A stretch of 64,000 nucleotides of DNA from Acanthaster planci (Eukaryota; Echinodermata; Asteroidea; Valvatida; Acanthasteridae): the NCBI RefSeq assembly GCF_001949145.1, contig NW_019091412.1, positions 1,444,747 to 1,508,746 of the forward strand, in the 5' to 3' direction. The position numbers were made by a program, and so were the translations under genes. The notes beneath the pieces are model-generated. The model had not been told where the DNA came from, made no database searches, and saw only the letters and a program-made list of their open reading frames with translations. The stretch's first letter is position 1; the number at the start of each line of letters is the position of its first letter. Below, in pieces: positions 34,501 through 43,731 of the stretch.

Positions 34501-34927
34501 TAGAGATAGACGCTCCCACAAACACCCACATAAACGCTCGCATATGTCAAGAGAAAGTAAGGAAAAACTGCCTACTCGGCATCGCAGGTCACCTAGTACT
34601 GATTTGACTGACTCTAGTGATAGACACGATCATAAACACTACCATACGTCCCCAGGCAAACAGGATAGAAAAAGCAGGAAACGGCACATAAGACATCACT
34701 CTGATGGTAGTGCATCCAGTGATGAAGACCGTTATGGATATAAACACAGAGTCAGACACCGTCAGACATCTAGAGAGAGACATCCACAGTCACCTACGAA
34801 GCCTCATCACCTCAGGGATGGGCAGAGAAAGGAAAACTCTTCCAGACATGGAAAACAGAGACGTGACTCACATCACGAAGGCCAAAGTTGTGATGGACAA
34901 GGGCATTCAAAATCCACACACAGGTAA
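31549..34927 (+). CDS. ZCCHC17: ZCCHC17-like protein: S1 RNA-binding domain plus CCHC zinc knuckle
   Basis: Seven exons, 31549-31638, 31966-32023, 32622-32722, 32878-32966, 33490-33590, 33855-33994 and 34301-34927, join in frame to give 401 residues. The S1 domain covers roughly 26-104 (ELYSIFDGEVVSIQSYGAFV, GLVHKTQISS, KISLSMKFVDQGQGKDLDPN). The zinc knuckle is C140-C143-H148-C153 (CKKCGTKGHLAKDC). A seven-lysine run ends exon 6. Exon 7 encodes about 208 residues rich in His, Arg, Ser and Lys with SPxx and RS-like pairs; the recalled human protein is about 240 residues, so this tail is much longer. ZCCHC17 is a nucleolar/nuclear protein tied to large-subunit ribosome biogenesis and splicing; the role here is by family. 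The final CACAG precedes gtaaat, so an alternative splice there is possible. Confidence 0.92.
32119..32245. mobile_element. MITE-like element, family A, inverted copy
   Basis: Read on the minus strand it carries ttccaacagcgcacgccca and ctttgttcccgaaacacctt, the two subterminal blocks of the copies at 15195-15566 and 17628-17786. It lies in ZCCHC17 intron 2. Confidence 0.65.
33734..33815. repeat. Tandem repeat, about 22-bp unit, four copies
   Basis: The unit is cttgagatactcactttgag with small changes (taagatactc, caccttgagc). It sits in ZCCHC17 intron 5, just upstream of exon 6. Confidence 0.9.
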
Positions 34928-35089
34928 ATTTGCTCAGACCAGCCTTATGTTGAGGGGACAATTTTCTTGTTAGTAAATTTTTTACTGAATTATGGACAAA
35001 AATTTGTCTTCTTTTCGAATTTGTACTCACAACGAGGGTTGTTTTACACAACAGCGGTACATGTAGACTAGGTTCATGCACCAGCATGT

Positions 35090-35300
35090 ATATCCACCTT
35101 GAGCAGAAGCACCCCCTCGTTGGTTGAAATGAGCCATGTGGGTCAGGAGAGTTCATTTTGTTGGTACCAATGCGACTGGAGTGCATGCACTTCACGGTCG
35201 CTTGTGAACCAGTTAAGTGTATTTCCCACCAAAGAAGCCTCTGTTGCTTTAAAAATAGCTCAGGGCCGTACATTCAGCAAAATGTGGTCTTCCAACAGCT
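35090..35300. repeat. Dispersed repeat, copy 1 of a pair
   Basis: The blocks agaagcaccccctcgttggttgaaa and gtcaggagagttcattttgttggta recur in the same order at about 38930-39075, with later matches (gtgaacc, aagcctctgtt versus gagcctctgtt). It lies at the 3' end of ZCCHC17, so it is probably transcribed. Confidence 0.8.
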
Positions 35301-35353
35301 TTGCACAGGGCCCGGTTTAAAAAACTGTGACTGTTGAGCTGAAACCGACAGAA

Positions 35354-35373
35354 AATAAATTGTCTTAAATAAA
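35354..35373 (+). terminator. Candidate polyadenylation signals of ZCCHC17
   Basis: Two AATAAA hexamers (35354-35359 and 35368-35373) lie about 430 nt past the stop codon. A further one occurs near 35766. Confidence 0.45.
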
Positions 35374-35870
35374 TTGTCAATGGTTCAGTTGTATTGGGAC
35401 TGTCAAACAAGAACGATTCTGTCAAGACACGTATGTTATGACCAAAATATTTTATTATCACAGAGAAATTCTAATTAAAAACAAATTAAATCCACAGTAA
35501 TTGATATCGCTGGACACAAAAAGTGATAAGAAATGGCAACATAAGTAATATAATGGTCCTCTGTCTTCTTCCAAATGTGAAGTTTAAAGTTCACTTTTAG
35601 GCATGTTCCTAATCAGGCTACGGATTCAGTTTTTCCATTTGCATATTAGTCAACAGCCATAGTTGAAGGCAACAATACCATTTGGGCAGATTTAGTTTTG
35701 TGAAGTGACGTGTTGTGAGCCAAGTAAAAACTTCACAGATACGATGATTGAAAGCGTTTTGTTTCAATAAAGCATAATTTGATTCAACACATTACAGCTT
35801 GCTTTTTGTAAATGAAATGTGGACACTGAAAAAGTTGGTGACCGAGGAGAAAACCTTAAAATTACCGCAT

Positions 35871-35876
35871 TTTATT
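35871..35876 (-). terminator. Candidate polyadenylation signal of NUP35
   Basis: AATAAA on the minus strand, about 185 nt past the NUP35 stop codon. It is within about 520 bp of the ZCCHC17 signals on the other strand, so the two convergent 3' UTRs nearly meet. Confidence 0.5.
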
Positions 35877-36056
35877 CCATGAATCGTGAGGTAAAGTAAA
35901 CAACAGAAACTTTACAGAATCAAGCGGAAGGCTTTCACAGGACTACAGGGATACAAATGAACTCAGACAAACCAGGGACTAGCTATATGGCAGTTCAATG
36001 TAACTGGTACTCCCAAGTTTCTTGTATATAAAAATAATTGTGCTTATCGTTGAGTG

Positions 36057-39000
36057 CTACCAGCCAAACATGTATTCTAATGTCTTGCTGACGACATTGG
36101 AAGACTTCTTGGGAGTTGAGCTGCCCTGAAGAACCTGGGTAGAGAAAGCGACAAGAGGACCTGAATCAAATGTTCCTTGTGGGGGTACTTCCTATTGTTC
36201 TGGTCCCTCACGAGGCACCAAAAACACAAGATTATTTGGCCATTTGGGTTGCTTCATTCACATTCTGCACACCCACATGGAAGTCTTCTCCTCCACAGCT
36301 AGTTCACTCATTAATCACATTGAAATATGGAAAACTGATTGATTGAAGCAGACCAGACAGGAATGTAGGTAGTATCTTGCATTTTCAATACAACTGAAAC
36401 TATCTTGTTATATTTTCTAGATCAAGTCAGTGGATAAATTAAAGTGAGTGTAAGAAATGATTTCTGGAAGTGAGGTATCATTTCAGTTTGAGGAAAAGCA
36501 TTTCTTTTTTTGGAATTATTGGCTCCCGCATTTTATTCACTTGCCTCGTGGTTACTACTCGCTGCTTTGTAAGCTGCCGTCAGTGGCCTGATGGAGGATG
36601 GATGTTTTGACGTCTCAACCTCATCAGCCTGAGGGGTCATAGGGTATCTAGAAGGCGTGCTGGATTGTAAGGTACTTGCATTGCACTGATCGCCACCTTC
36701 CATGACACTCTAGAGGTAAACAAATATACCAAGGAAAGAAATCCAGTAAGAGCCTGGAATTGAGACGTGTTGAAGTCCGATGTATAAACACTGAATACAT
36801 GCACTCAATGCTTGTCTGATTCTTACGAAAAATTCACAAGCTTAACCCTAACCCCCCATGGGTTGCTGGCCCTAACCTTCCCCATTCACACAAAGTTNNN
36901 NNNNNNNNNNNNNNNNNNNNNNNNNNNNNNNNNNNNNNNNNNNNNNNNNNNNNNNNNNNNNNNNNNNNNNNNNNNNNNNNNNNNNNCTTTACTACTGTTT
37001 AATTCTGTGTGGTTGGGGAAGGTAAGGGTTAATCAGTTGGGACTCAAACTCACGACCTCCTGCTCACTAGTACAGATGTCTCAACCACTCGACCACCGAG
37101 CTTGTAGGCGTCAGCTGGCCAGACCATTCCTAGATGCATCATTTCCATACTAACTCAATGTTCAGACACTGAAATAATACGGTCTCAGTGTCCAGGACAA
37201 TAACTATAATGCACCTAAAATCAACTTGGTCAAGATTTTACTGATCAATGCAAAATATCAGAAAAATGAGTGTTAATTAAACCATTCAAATTCATAAACT
37301 CTCTTTCCCCTAGTGAACTTTCCCGCCTCATTATTATGTAAAGAACGCAACAACAGGCTGACAATGGGCTTCTTATTGGTCTGTGCTTATTTATCACGGT
37401 GGTTTCTACTTCAATCCGCTTACCTTGTCAATGCAAGGAGTCACGCCAATCATGATGTTACCTCCGAACACTTTGCCGTTTTTACTGAGTGCTTTCTTGG
37501 CTTGTAGCTTGGAGCTGTATTGCATATGAAGCCAGTTCCCATTGCTGGCAATCTGATCATTGAAAACAGGCCACATTCAGAATTAGTTTACCAACACAAG
37601 CATTTTACTCAAGTCTAGGTTCAAATCAAGTCAAGCCTGACAAAAACCACCACTGGCCTCATGATGAACCATTTATTTCAACATGGATCAAAGTGTTTCA
37701 TAATAGCAAGTAAGAAACAATGATGGCAAGATAAATGGCTGGGTTTGACCCTTGAAGCCCTAGCTTTCAATACTAGGCCTCAAGTCTGATGGATAGGACC
37801 ACAAGGCTCATGCCTTCCAATATTTGAAAATGTTAAAACTCAATACTGGTTGTTCATACTTGATCTTACCACATGCTTGACGATGCTGCCATACTGAGAA
37901 AACTGCTGGATGATGTAAGATGTTGCAGCAGGTGGAAACCTGTCACAAAACGGAAGATCCTTCTCAATCATGAAAGTATCTACAAACTAAACTGGCAACT
38001 AGAATTAGAGACCATTATGATGGACCTTGCTCTATGGTACAAGCAACACACCTTCATTTAGGTCGTGTGTATTCAACACCTCTGCAGCCAGTACAGTGTT
38101 TAGTGCCTGCAAAAACCTTTGTACAAGTTAAATTAACCCTAACTCCTTAGGGTCATTTACTTGCCACCTTCCTTATCCTTGCAAATCTCAACACCATAAA
38201 GTAAACTGGGTACATAAACAGTTGGATTCTGTTTATTTGCAGTTTACTTAACCCCACATAAAACACAGCCAGTATACCAGAGCAGTACTCATCCTAACAG
38301 ATTCCAACAAACCCTGGCGTTGGAGTTTGGTTGATTGGGGATTGTTAGGGTTAAGTATGTGTCCAGCACACATGTGAGAGTGATTCTACAAATGTGATGG
38401 TATCTCTGGGGATTAATCTATGTTGCTTTACCTTCCAGATGTTATGGCCTTGGATAGTTTTTGCAAGATTTCTTTGAAATAAAAAACTGTAGTTGAACTC
38501 ACCCAAAGATGGTGACCCATGTTTCATCCAGGTGTTCGTCAGGAGTGATTAACTCTCTACATAATGATCAAAGATCACACTTCACTGAATGAAATGGTAA
38601 TGCACATTTATTTTGAGGGAGATGTTTGACAAACAAATTAAGAGCATACGAAATTTCAGAAATAATCTCTGTGGGCAAATCTACAGGTGGAGTTTGATGG
38701 ACATGGGCAATTCAATTTTGATGAGACTCACCCCTGGGTGTAGAATGGATCAATCTGAGCAGGTGATGAAGGTGTCTGCTTCACAATAAACTGTGACTGG
38801 GATGTCTGAGGAGGTGAGAACAGTCGACTACTCCCAGGGGTACCTGACAGTAAAGATAGATTTAGAGAGCCAACGTTTTTCTTCGACAAAATATCTCCTT
38901 TTCTCTATCCGCCTTGGGTAGAAGCACCCCCTCATCAGTTGAAAAGAGCCATGTTGGTCAGGAGAGTTCATTTTGTTGGTAGCAATGAGACTGCAACACT

Positions 39001-40516
39001 TGTGTTGAATAGTCATTCGTGAACCGGCGATGCGAAGCAATGACCAAAGGAGCCTCTGTTACTAGGAAAATTGCGCCCTCTCTTGGTCACACTCAGGCCC
39101 ATTCCAAAGAGGTACTTGGATTGATGAAAAGTGCAAATTACCATAATGCTAAACCAAAAAATACAGGTTGTTCCAAGCACTTACAAAAATGACATGGAAA
39201 CAAAATAAGTGCAACCTCAGGTAGATTGTATAACCCAAACCACATTGACAGTATTACTAACCTGTAGTGAATGAGGGATGTTGTAATGGAGTCCTAGATA
39301 TTGACCAATCCAGCTGGCAAATAGAAAAACAAGAAACTGACATTGAAATACACCACCAGACATTTATGACACTCGGAAATCTTATTATATACAGCATCTT
39401 GGAGGTTTTACCTGTTTCTTCTCAGGTGTTGTCCCATAATCTCCCCCTACAGCTGGGCTCCCTCTGAGTGCTTCCACATTATCAAACAAACCTGCGACTG
39501 GCGGGGCACCAGTTTTGTCCTTGGGAGTTCGTGTAACAGCTGGCCTGTTGAAACCAGGAAAGGGGATACTATTTTTAATTACGGGTTTTGTCCTTACACC
39601 GATGTTTATTACATAACTCTGCATACTCAGTGCTTGTCCAAGAGCTTGTGAAGAAAAGCACAAGCTTACTCGGGTGAGACTCGAACCCATGACCTCCTGC
39701 TTACAAGTGCAGATGCCTTAACCATTCAATCACTGAGCTTGCAAGTTCGGCTTGCTGGTCCGAGTCAGATGTAGCAGCAGGTACTGAAAGTCATTTTCAA
39801 AGGATATACTGTAAAACCAATTTCAAGAGTTAATTAAACTGCAGGAGAAAAAGATTTGGCTTCACTTACAAACAAGCAAATGACAGTCAGTGTAAAGTTA
39901 ATGTATTCTTGTTCAGCACTGAACAAACTTGGGCATGTCTGAGTCAACCTGGCTGAGTTCAGAAGCAAGATATAGATCTATGTGAAGAGGCTCTAGCCGA
40001 GGTAGCCACTGGCTTAATCCCGCTTCCATTGGTTCATGTGTTATCGTTCGCTGCAGCCACAACTTTCTGAACCAGCCTTAGCGAATACTAAATAGGTACT
40101 AGTCTTGCTGCATACTTCTATACCTCTGGGATATCCTACTGTCACTTCTCCCGATGTTGGATCCACTGTCTCTAGGACCCAAGGTAGATGGCATCAACCC
40201 TTTAGGTGGACTATTCCTTGATGATGACCATAACCTGCTGCTGGAAGGCTTAAGGGGTGACAAAAAAGAGGATATGAGGTTAAGGTTCATGCAGTGTTTA
40301 ACAGGTTCCCAAACTCTACCCTTGACAATTCGTTCTTGACAATCTTTATGATAGCAAGAAACTCACCGACACAGATGGACCCATCTCACCCATCAAGTAT
40401 CCAGGGAGAAACAGGTTGCCATGGGAACTGGGTCCTTGATGGCTTGACCCCATGGAGGTCGGTGACCCCAAGGTCATGGGTTCTAGACTGCTAGAATGAC
40501 CGTAGCTTTGGGACAT
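36057..40516 (-). CDS. NUP35: Nucleoporin NUP35 (Nup53/MP44), ten coding exons, about 355 residues
   Basis: Exons: 40367-40516, 40124-40248, 39412-39544, 39262-39313, 38732-38843, 38503-38556, 37870-37939, 37424-37552, 36545-36709 and 36057-36134, with all phases consistent. NUP35 is a linker of the nuclear pore inner ring that binds other nucleoporins and the membrane. Recognised parts: EPMTLGSPTS with FLPGYLMGEM, KDKTGAPPV, IDPFYTQG, the dimerising RRM-type domain at about 200-275 (ETWVTIFGFPPAATSYIIQQ; SKLQAKKALSKNGKVFGGNI; MIGVTPCIDK), SIRPLTAAYKA, and the C-terminal membrane-binding helix SKTLEYMFGW. Nine introns are GT-AG except the last, whose donor is GC (gag|gcaagt). The start chosen is the ATG at 40514-40516. 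An acceptor (cacaaag) near 40538 suggests an upstream exon, so a few N-terminal residues may be missing. Confidence 0.93.
36898..36986. other. Assembly gap, 89 N
   Basis: A run of N lies in a NUP35 intron (between exons 8 and 9). Flanking sequence is inverted: ttaaccctaac...ccttcccc on the left and ggggaaggtaagggttaa on the right. The gap therefore falls inside a probable hairpin-forming repeat. Confidence 0.99.
37035..37110 (-). mobile_element. tRNA-derived SINE fragment, copy 1
   Basis: Read on the minus strand: aagctcggtggtcgagtggt (A-box-like), then ggtcgtgagtttgagtccca (B-box-like, degenerate). It parallels the copy at 39655-39745 and lies beside the assembly gap in a NUP35 intron. Confidence 0.7.
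38915..39075. repeat. Dispersed repeat, copy 2 of a pair
   Basis: Same order of blocks as the copy at 35090-35300 (agaagcaccccctcatcagttgaaa, gtcaggagagttcattttgttggta). It lies in a NUP35 intron. Confidence 0.8.
39655..39745 (-). mobile_element. tRNA-derived SINE fragment, copy 2
   Basis: On the minus strand the order is gcaagctcagtgattgaatg (A-box-like), a hairpin with a ctgc/gcag stem and a tgt triplet in its loop, then atgggttcgagtctcacc (a good B box). The anticodon arm has only four pairs and an eight-base loop, and a second degenerate copy exists, so I read it as a SINE with a tRNA-Thr-like head and not as a tRNA gene. Confidence 0.7.
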
Positions 40517-40537
40517 CGAGTGGCTTAAGCTTGGACC

Positions 40538-42950
40538 TTTGTGGAGGAAAATAATGAAAACATGTTTGCAAACAGGAGGAGACACATGTTCTAGGATAGT
40601 GGAAGTGTTTTTGTACCCTCCGAACAAGCTAAAGGCTCCAACATGTTGTCCACTATGCACTAGACATGGTGGAGGATTTCAAAGTACAAACTGGGGGCAC
40701 ATGCACCATGCATGACGTTAGTCATGTTAGTCATGTCATGTTACTAGGCCTAGTTCCACTATGTCCACTGGCACTGGCTGGTCAGTACATCATTCCTTTT
40801 AATTTGAACCCCTTGCAAATCTCTGTGAAGATTTCCAAGACTAAAATAGCTTAAAACTTTGGATATGATAAGTAGATCTTTGTATCATCAGTTGATCTTA
40901 CGGCACAATATTTATCAATGATTTTTGCTTTCTGCCAATCACCTTTTCTTCGGGCTTAAATTAAGTTATTCTCAGTTGTGAAAGATTACTTTAGAAAAGG
41001 GAAGTAAAGCTGGAAATGCATGCAAAATCGACCAATCATGCAGAGCAACTGGGCCATTGATCATGCAGATTGGGCGATTGCACCCAACGCTCAAAAATAT
41101 TTGGTTTGCCGCCTAGAAACAAAATTACACAAGTACTGAAGTAGGCTCTACATGCCCTAGGCAGGCTAGGCCACAATTCAAATAAAATGTACATCATGTA
41201 CACGACGCAGGCTACATTAAGGAGTCAACTGTCCCTTAAACTGGGTAGAAAACAGTTCCACTATCCAACCAGCAAAAATAACTTTAAGGTGAACCAACCG
41301 ATGCAAGAAATTCAAAGCCCGGCATATGCAACGTATACCACCCAACATTCCACCGTCTGTTTCCGACACCATTCTGACTATCGCGTGGACAACAAACACG
41401 CTAGAAATCCCAAATGTCGCCCGTACTTGTTTGTATCTTTACTTTTAAGAGTTCTGTAATACTCACTATAATATTCCATATGACCGTCTTTTAAGTTAGA
41501 TGATTTACTTGTCCGACAAAACACAATTTCTAATCCAATTTGAATTCTTGGGGGTATTTTTGAGACGAGAGGGCCAGCAACTGTGCAATAGACCTGTCAC
41601 GAGAGGGCGTAGTACGAAAAGCCTGCTGCAGGTGCGGTCAATCACGAACCATTTGGGTTAATCACAGGTTGCAGGTGTCCGTGTGCGAGTTGGACGGGGC
41701 AGGAGGGGGTCTCGGATGCAGACTTTTCTTTCAACGGTTTGCAGAGTGGTGGTTCAGGGGATTCATTTGAGGTCTGACGTTTGAAGACTTGAACACCACG
41801 TCGTAAAAAGTTAAACCACAAAATTTGCCTGATCTTTTGAGAACGTGACCGTTTCATAAAGCAAAAGAGATGGGGATCATTTCACAAAACTTGTAGATAT
41901 TAAGTCAATTATTTTAAAAGTAGTCAAGCATCCCTCTTATGAAGTTGTGTATCTTTCTGATGAAAACTTTTAAAAATCCTTGCTGTGATCACATTTCTAG
42001 AAACTTTGTTTAGAAATGCAAATGGTTTATGGCTGTTATCTGGTTAAGTCCTGGCTCAGTGATACAGCGCGATTAAATCTCAACTGTGGCCACACACACA
42101 CACGAAAGCCCAGACGTGATTAACTCGTAATAGGATGACAATCTCTTTATAGGTACAAGAACCCAGACTTATGACATGATCCATGTGAAATAATAAATTG
42201 AGAACTAAATAAGCTTAAGTTCTTAGAACGCTGTGCGTACTGTTTGGAGGAATCTTCTACCCCAACTTGACTATCATAAAAGCCTCTGTCGCAATAAGGT
42301 TAGGCCTCTACATTATCAAGGATTAACTTTGAAGAAGATGCTTACTCGAGCCGCGTTTTGCCACTTGCATTGAAAAGTTATCAACAAAGGAAATATACCA
42401 AGCAAGATATGGGACGGAGCTGTACCCCCCCGCACATATCCAATCCCTATACACACCCGGGAGTATTGTTACCTAACCCCCCCCCCGATGTCTGTAAAGA
42501 ATTCCTGAGATTCTGATCAAACAATGACCAACACAAAGGTGGGGGGTCCCATATCTTGCTTCATACGAAAGGGAACATCACAAACACTGTCGGGGGGGGT
42601 GGAAGGGGTAAAAAAAACATGGCTGGATTATTACACTTCGTACACTAAAATGCATTTTGACAAGAGGTGAGGAAATATATCCTCTAAATATGCTGAAATT
42701 TGTCTTCAATTTAAGGACAGACAAAAATCGAAATGCAACACTTCTTTTACTTAGCATCACAATTATGCCCTCTGTTTTACAGCCCACACGTGATTATAAT
42801 AATAATCCAATTCCACGTATGGTTTAATTATATTATGGTCTGCGAAGGAGCAGGACTTGGATGCTAGATAACTTGCTTCAGTGCCGTTAAATTAATCCAA
42901 TTTTGTTTAAAAAACCTGGCATCCTGTCACGAAGATTCGTTTTCCCCGCC
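40538..42950. other. NUP35 upstream region and intergenic spacer
   Basis: The NUP35 promoter and 5' exon must lie here (an acceptor at about 40538 implies an upstream exon), but I could not fix its position. Small frames such as 41642-41857 have no recognisable product or splice context. G/C homopolymer tracts occur near 42425-42600. A GAGAGGGCG box lies near 41600. Confidence 0.45.
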
Positions 42951-43190
42951 CCTAATTATTTTAATTAATTAGGGACGTCTCGCCATCGCCAATGAGCGAT
43001 GAGTCATTCGGTGCGTGCGCGTGCACATACTACGGGCATGCAATGTCGTTGGAGGGCGTACAATACACGTGGCGATTTTCAGCAATTATTTCAGTTGACT
43101 TCAGTTTCAATAAAAGGAAGAGCAAGAGACGAAGTGGTTTATCAGTTTGCTGGACCTAATTTCGATCAAAGCATCGCCTTAGAATCTAGG
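42951..43190 (+). promoter_or_regulatory. Probable promoter and first non-coding exon of the large plus-strand gene
   Basis: A near-palindrome of homeodomain-type TAATTA cores (42951-42973) is followed by an inverted CCAAT-like sequence, an AP-1-type TGAGTCA (about 43000) and a CpG-containing stretch. Sequence to 43190 ends aatctagg before gtaagaatg, a strong donor. No long frame starts here, so this exon would be 5' UTR. Confidence 0.45.
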
Positions 43191-43605
43191 GTAAGAATGT
43201 ATTTCTTATTTGGTCAGTGTGCCTATTTGCAGTTGGCAAACTGTGTGGGTTAAAATCGGCGAGATCTGTCAAACTTGCTCAACCACTGACTCCAAGACAA
43301 CCAGAATCGTTGACCGTGATTCCTGGAAGACATGGCCGGTGTTTCCCGGGGTCAAGGCGGTCGCTATTGTTCCGTTGTTCGTCCTTGGGCCGGCGTTCAA
43401 CTCATCAGCTCAGTGCTAGCACAGCTGCGGGACTTAGATTTCTCCAAAAGAATCTCTTATTGTTGACTCTCTTTGTGTCGACAAAAACCTGAGATTTTGA
43501 GCGGTTTCAGGGATAGAGTTGAATTTAACTTGAAATCCTCAGGGAAGATTTATCCAGGTTATTATTGGCATGACAGAAACTCTTTGATGTTTTTTTTGTC
43601 TGCAG

Positions 43606-43731
43606 TATACAAAGAACTTTGTGGATTGACTTCGTACCGGGACAGCGAGTAAGCCATACCGACAATTCTCTGATAACATGTAATAGGAATAGCATTCGTC
43701 ACATTAAAGTCCTCGGAAGTGTTGGATTCAG
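43606..43731 (+). other. Probable non-coding 5' exon
   Basis: It is bounded by an excellent acceptor (gttttttttgtctgcag, ending 43605) and donor (gattcag|gtaagactg at 43732). Length is 126 nt. Stops occur in the frames and the only ATG is followed immediately by TAA, so it is best read as 5' UTR of the same gene. Confidence 0.5.

Noticed and set aside
39655-39745. A tRNA-Thr gene on the minus strand
   Set aside because: The anticodon arm does not fold into five pairs with a seven-base loop, and a second degraded copy lies 2.6 kb away. A tRNA-derived SINE explains it better.
41642-41857. A 71-codon minus-strand frame (MKRSRSQKIRQ...) upstream of NUP35
   Set aside because: No recognisable similarity, no donor that would join it to NUP35, and no conserved feature. 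Kept only as unexplained spacer.
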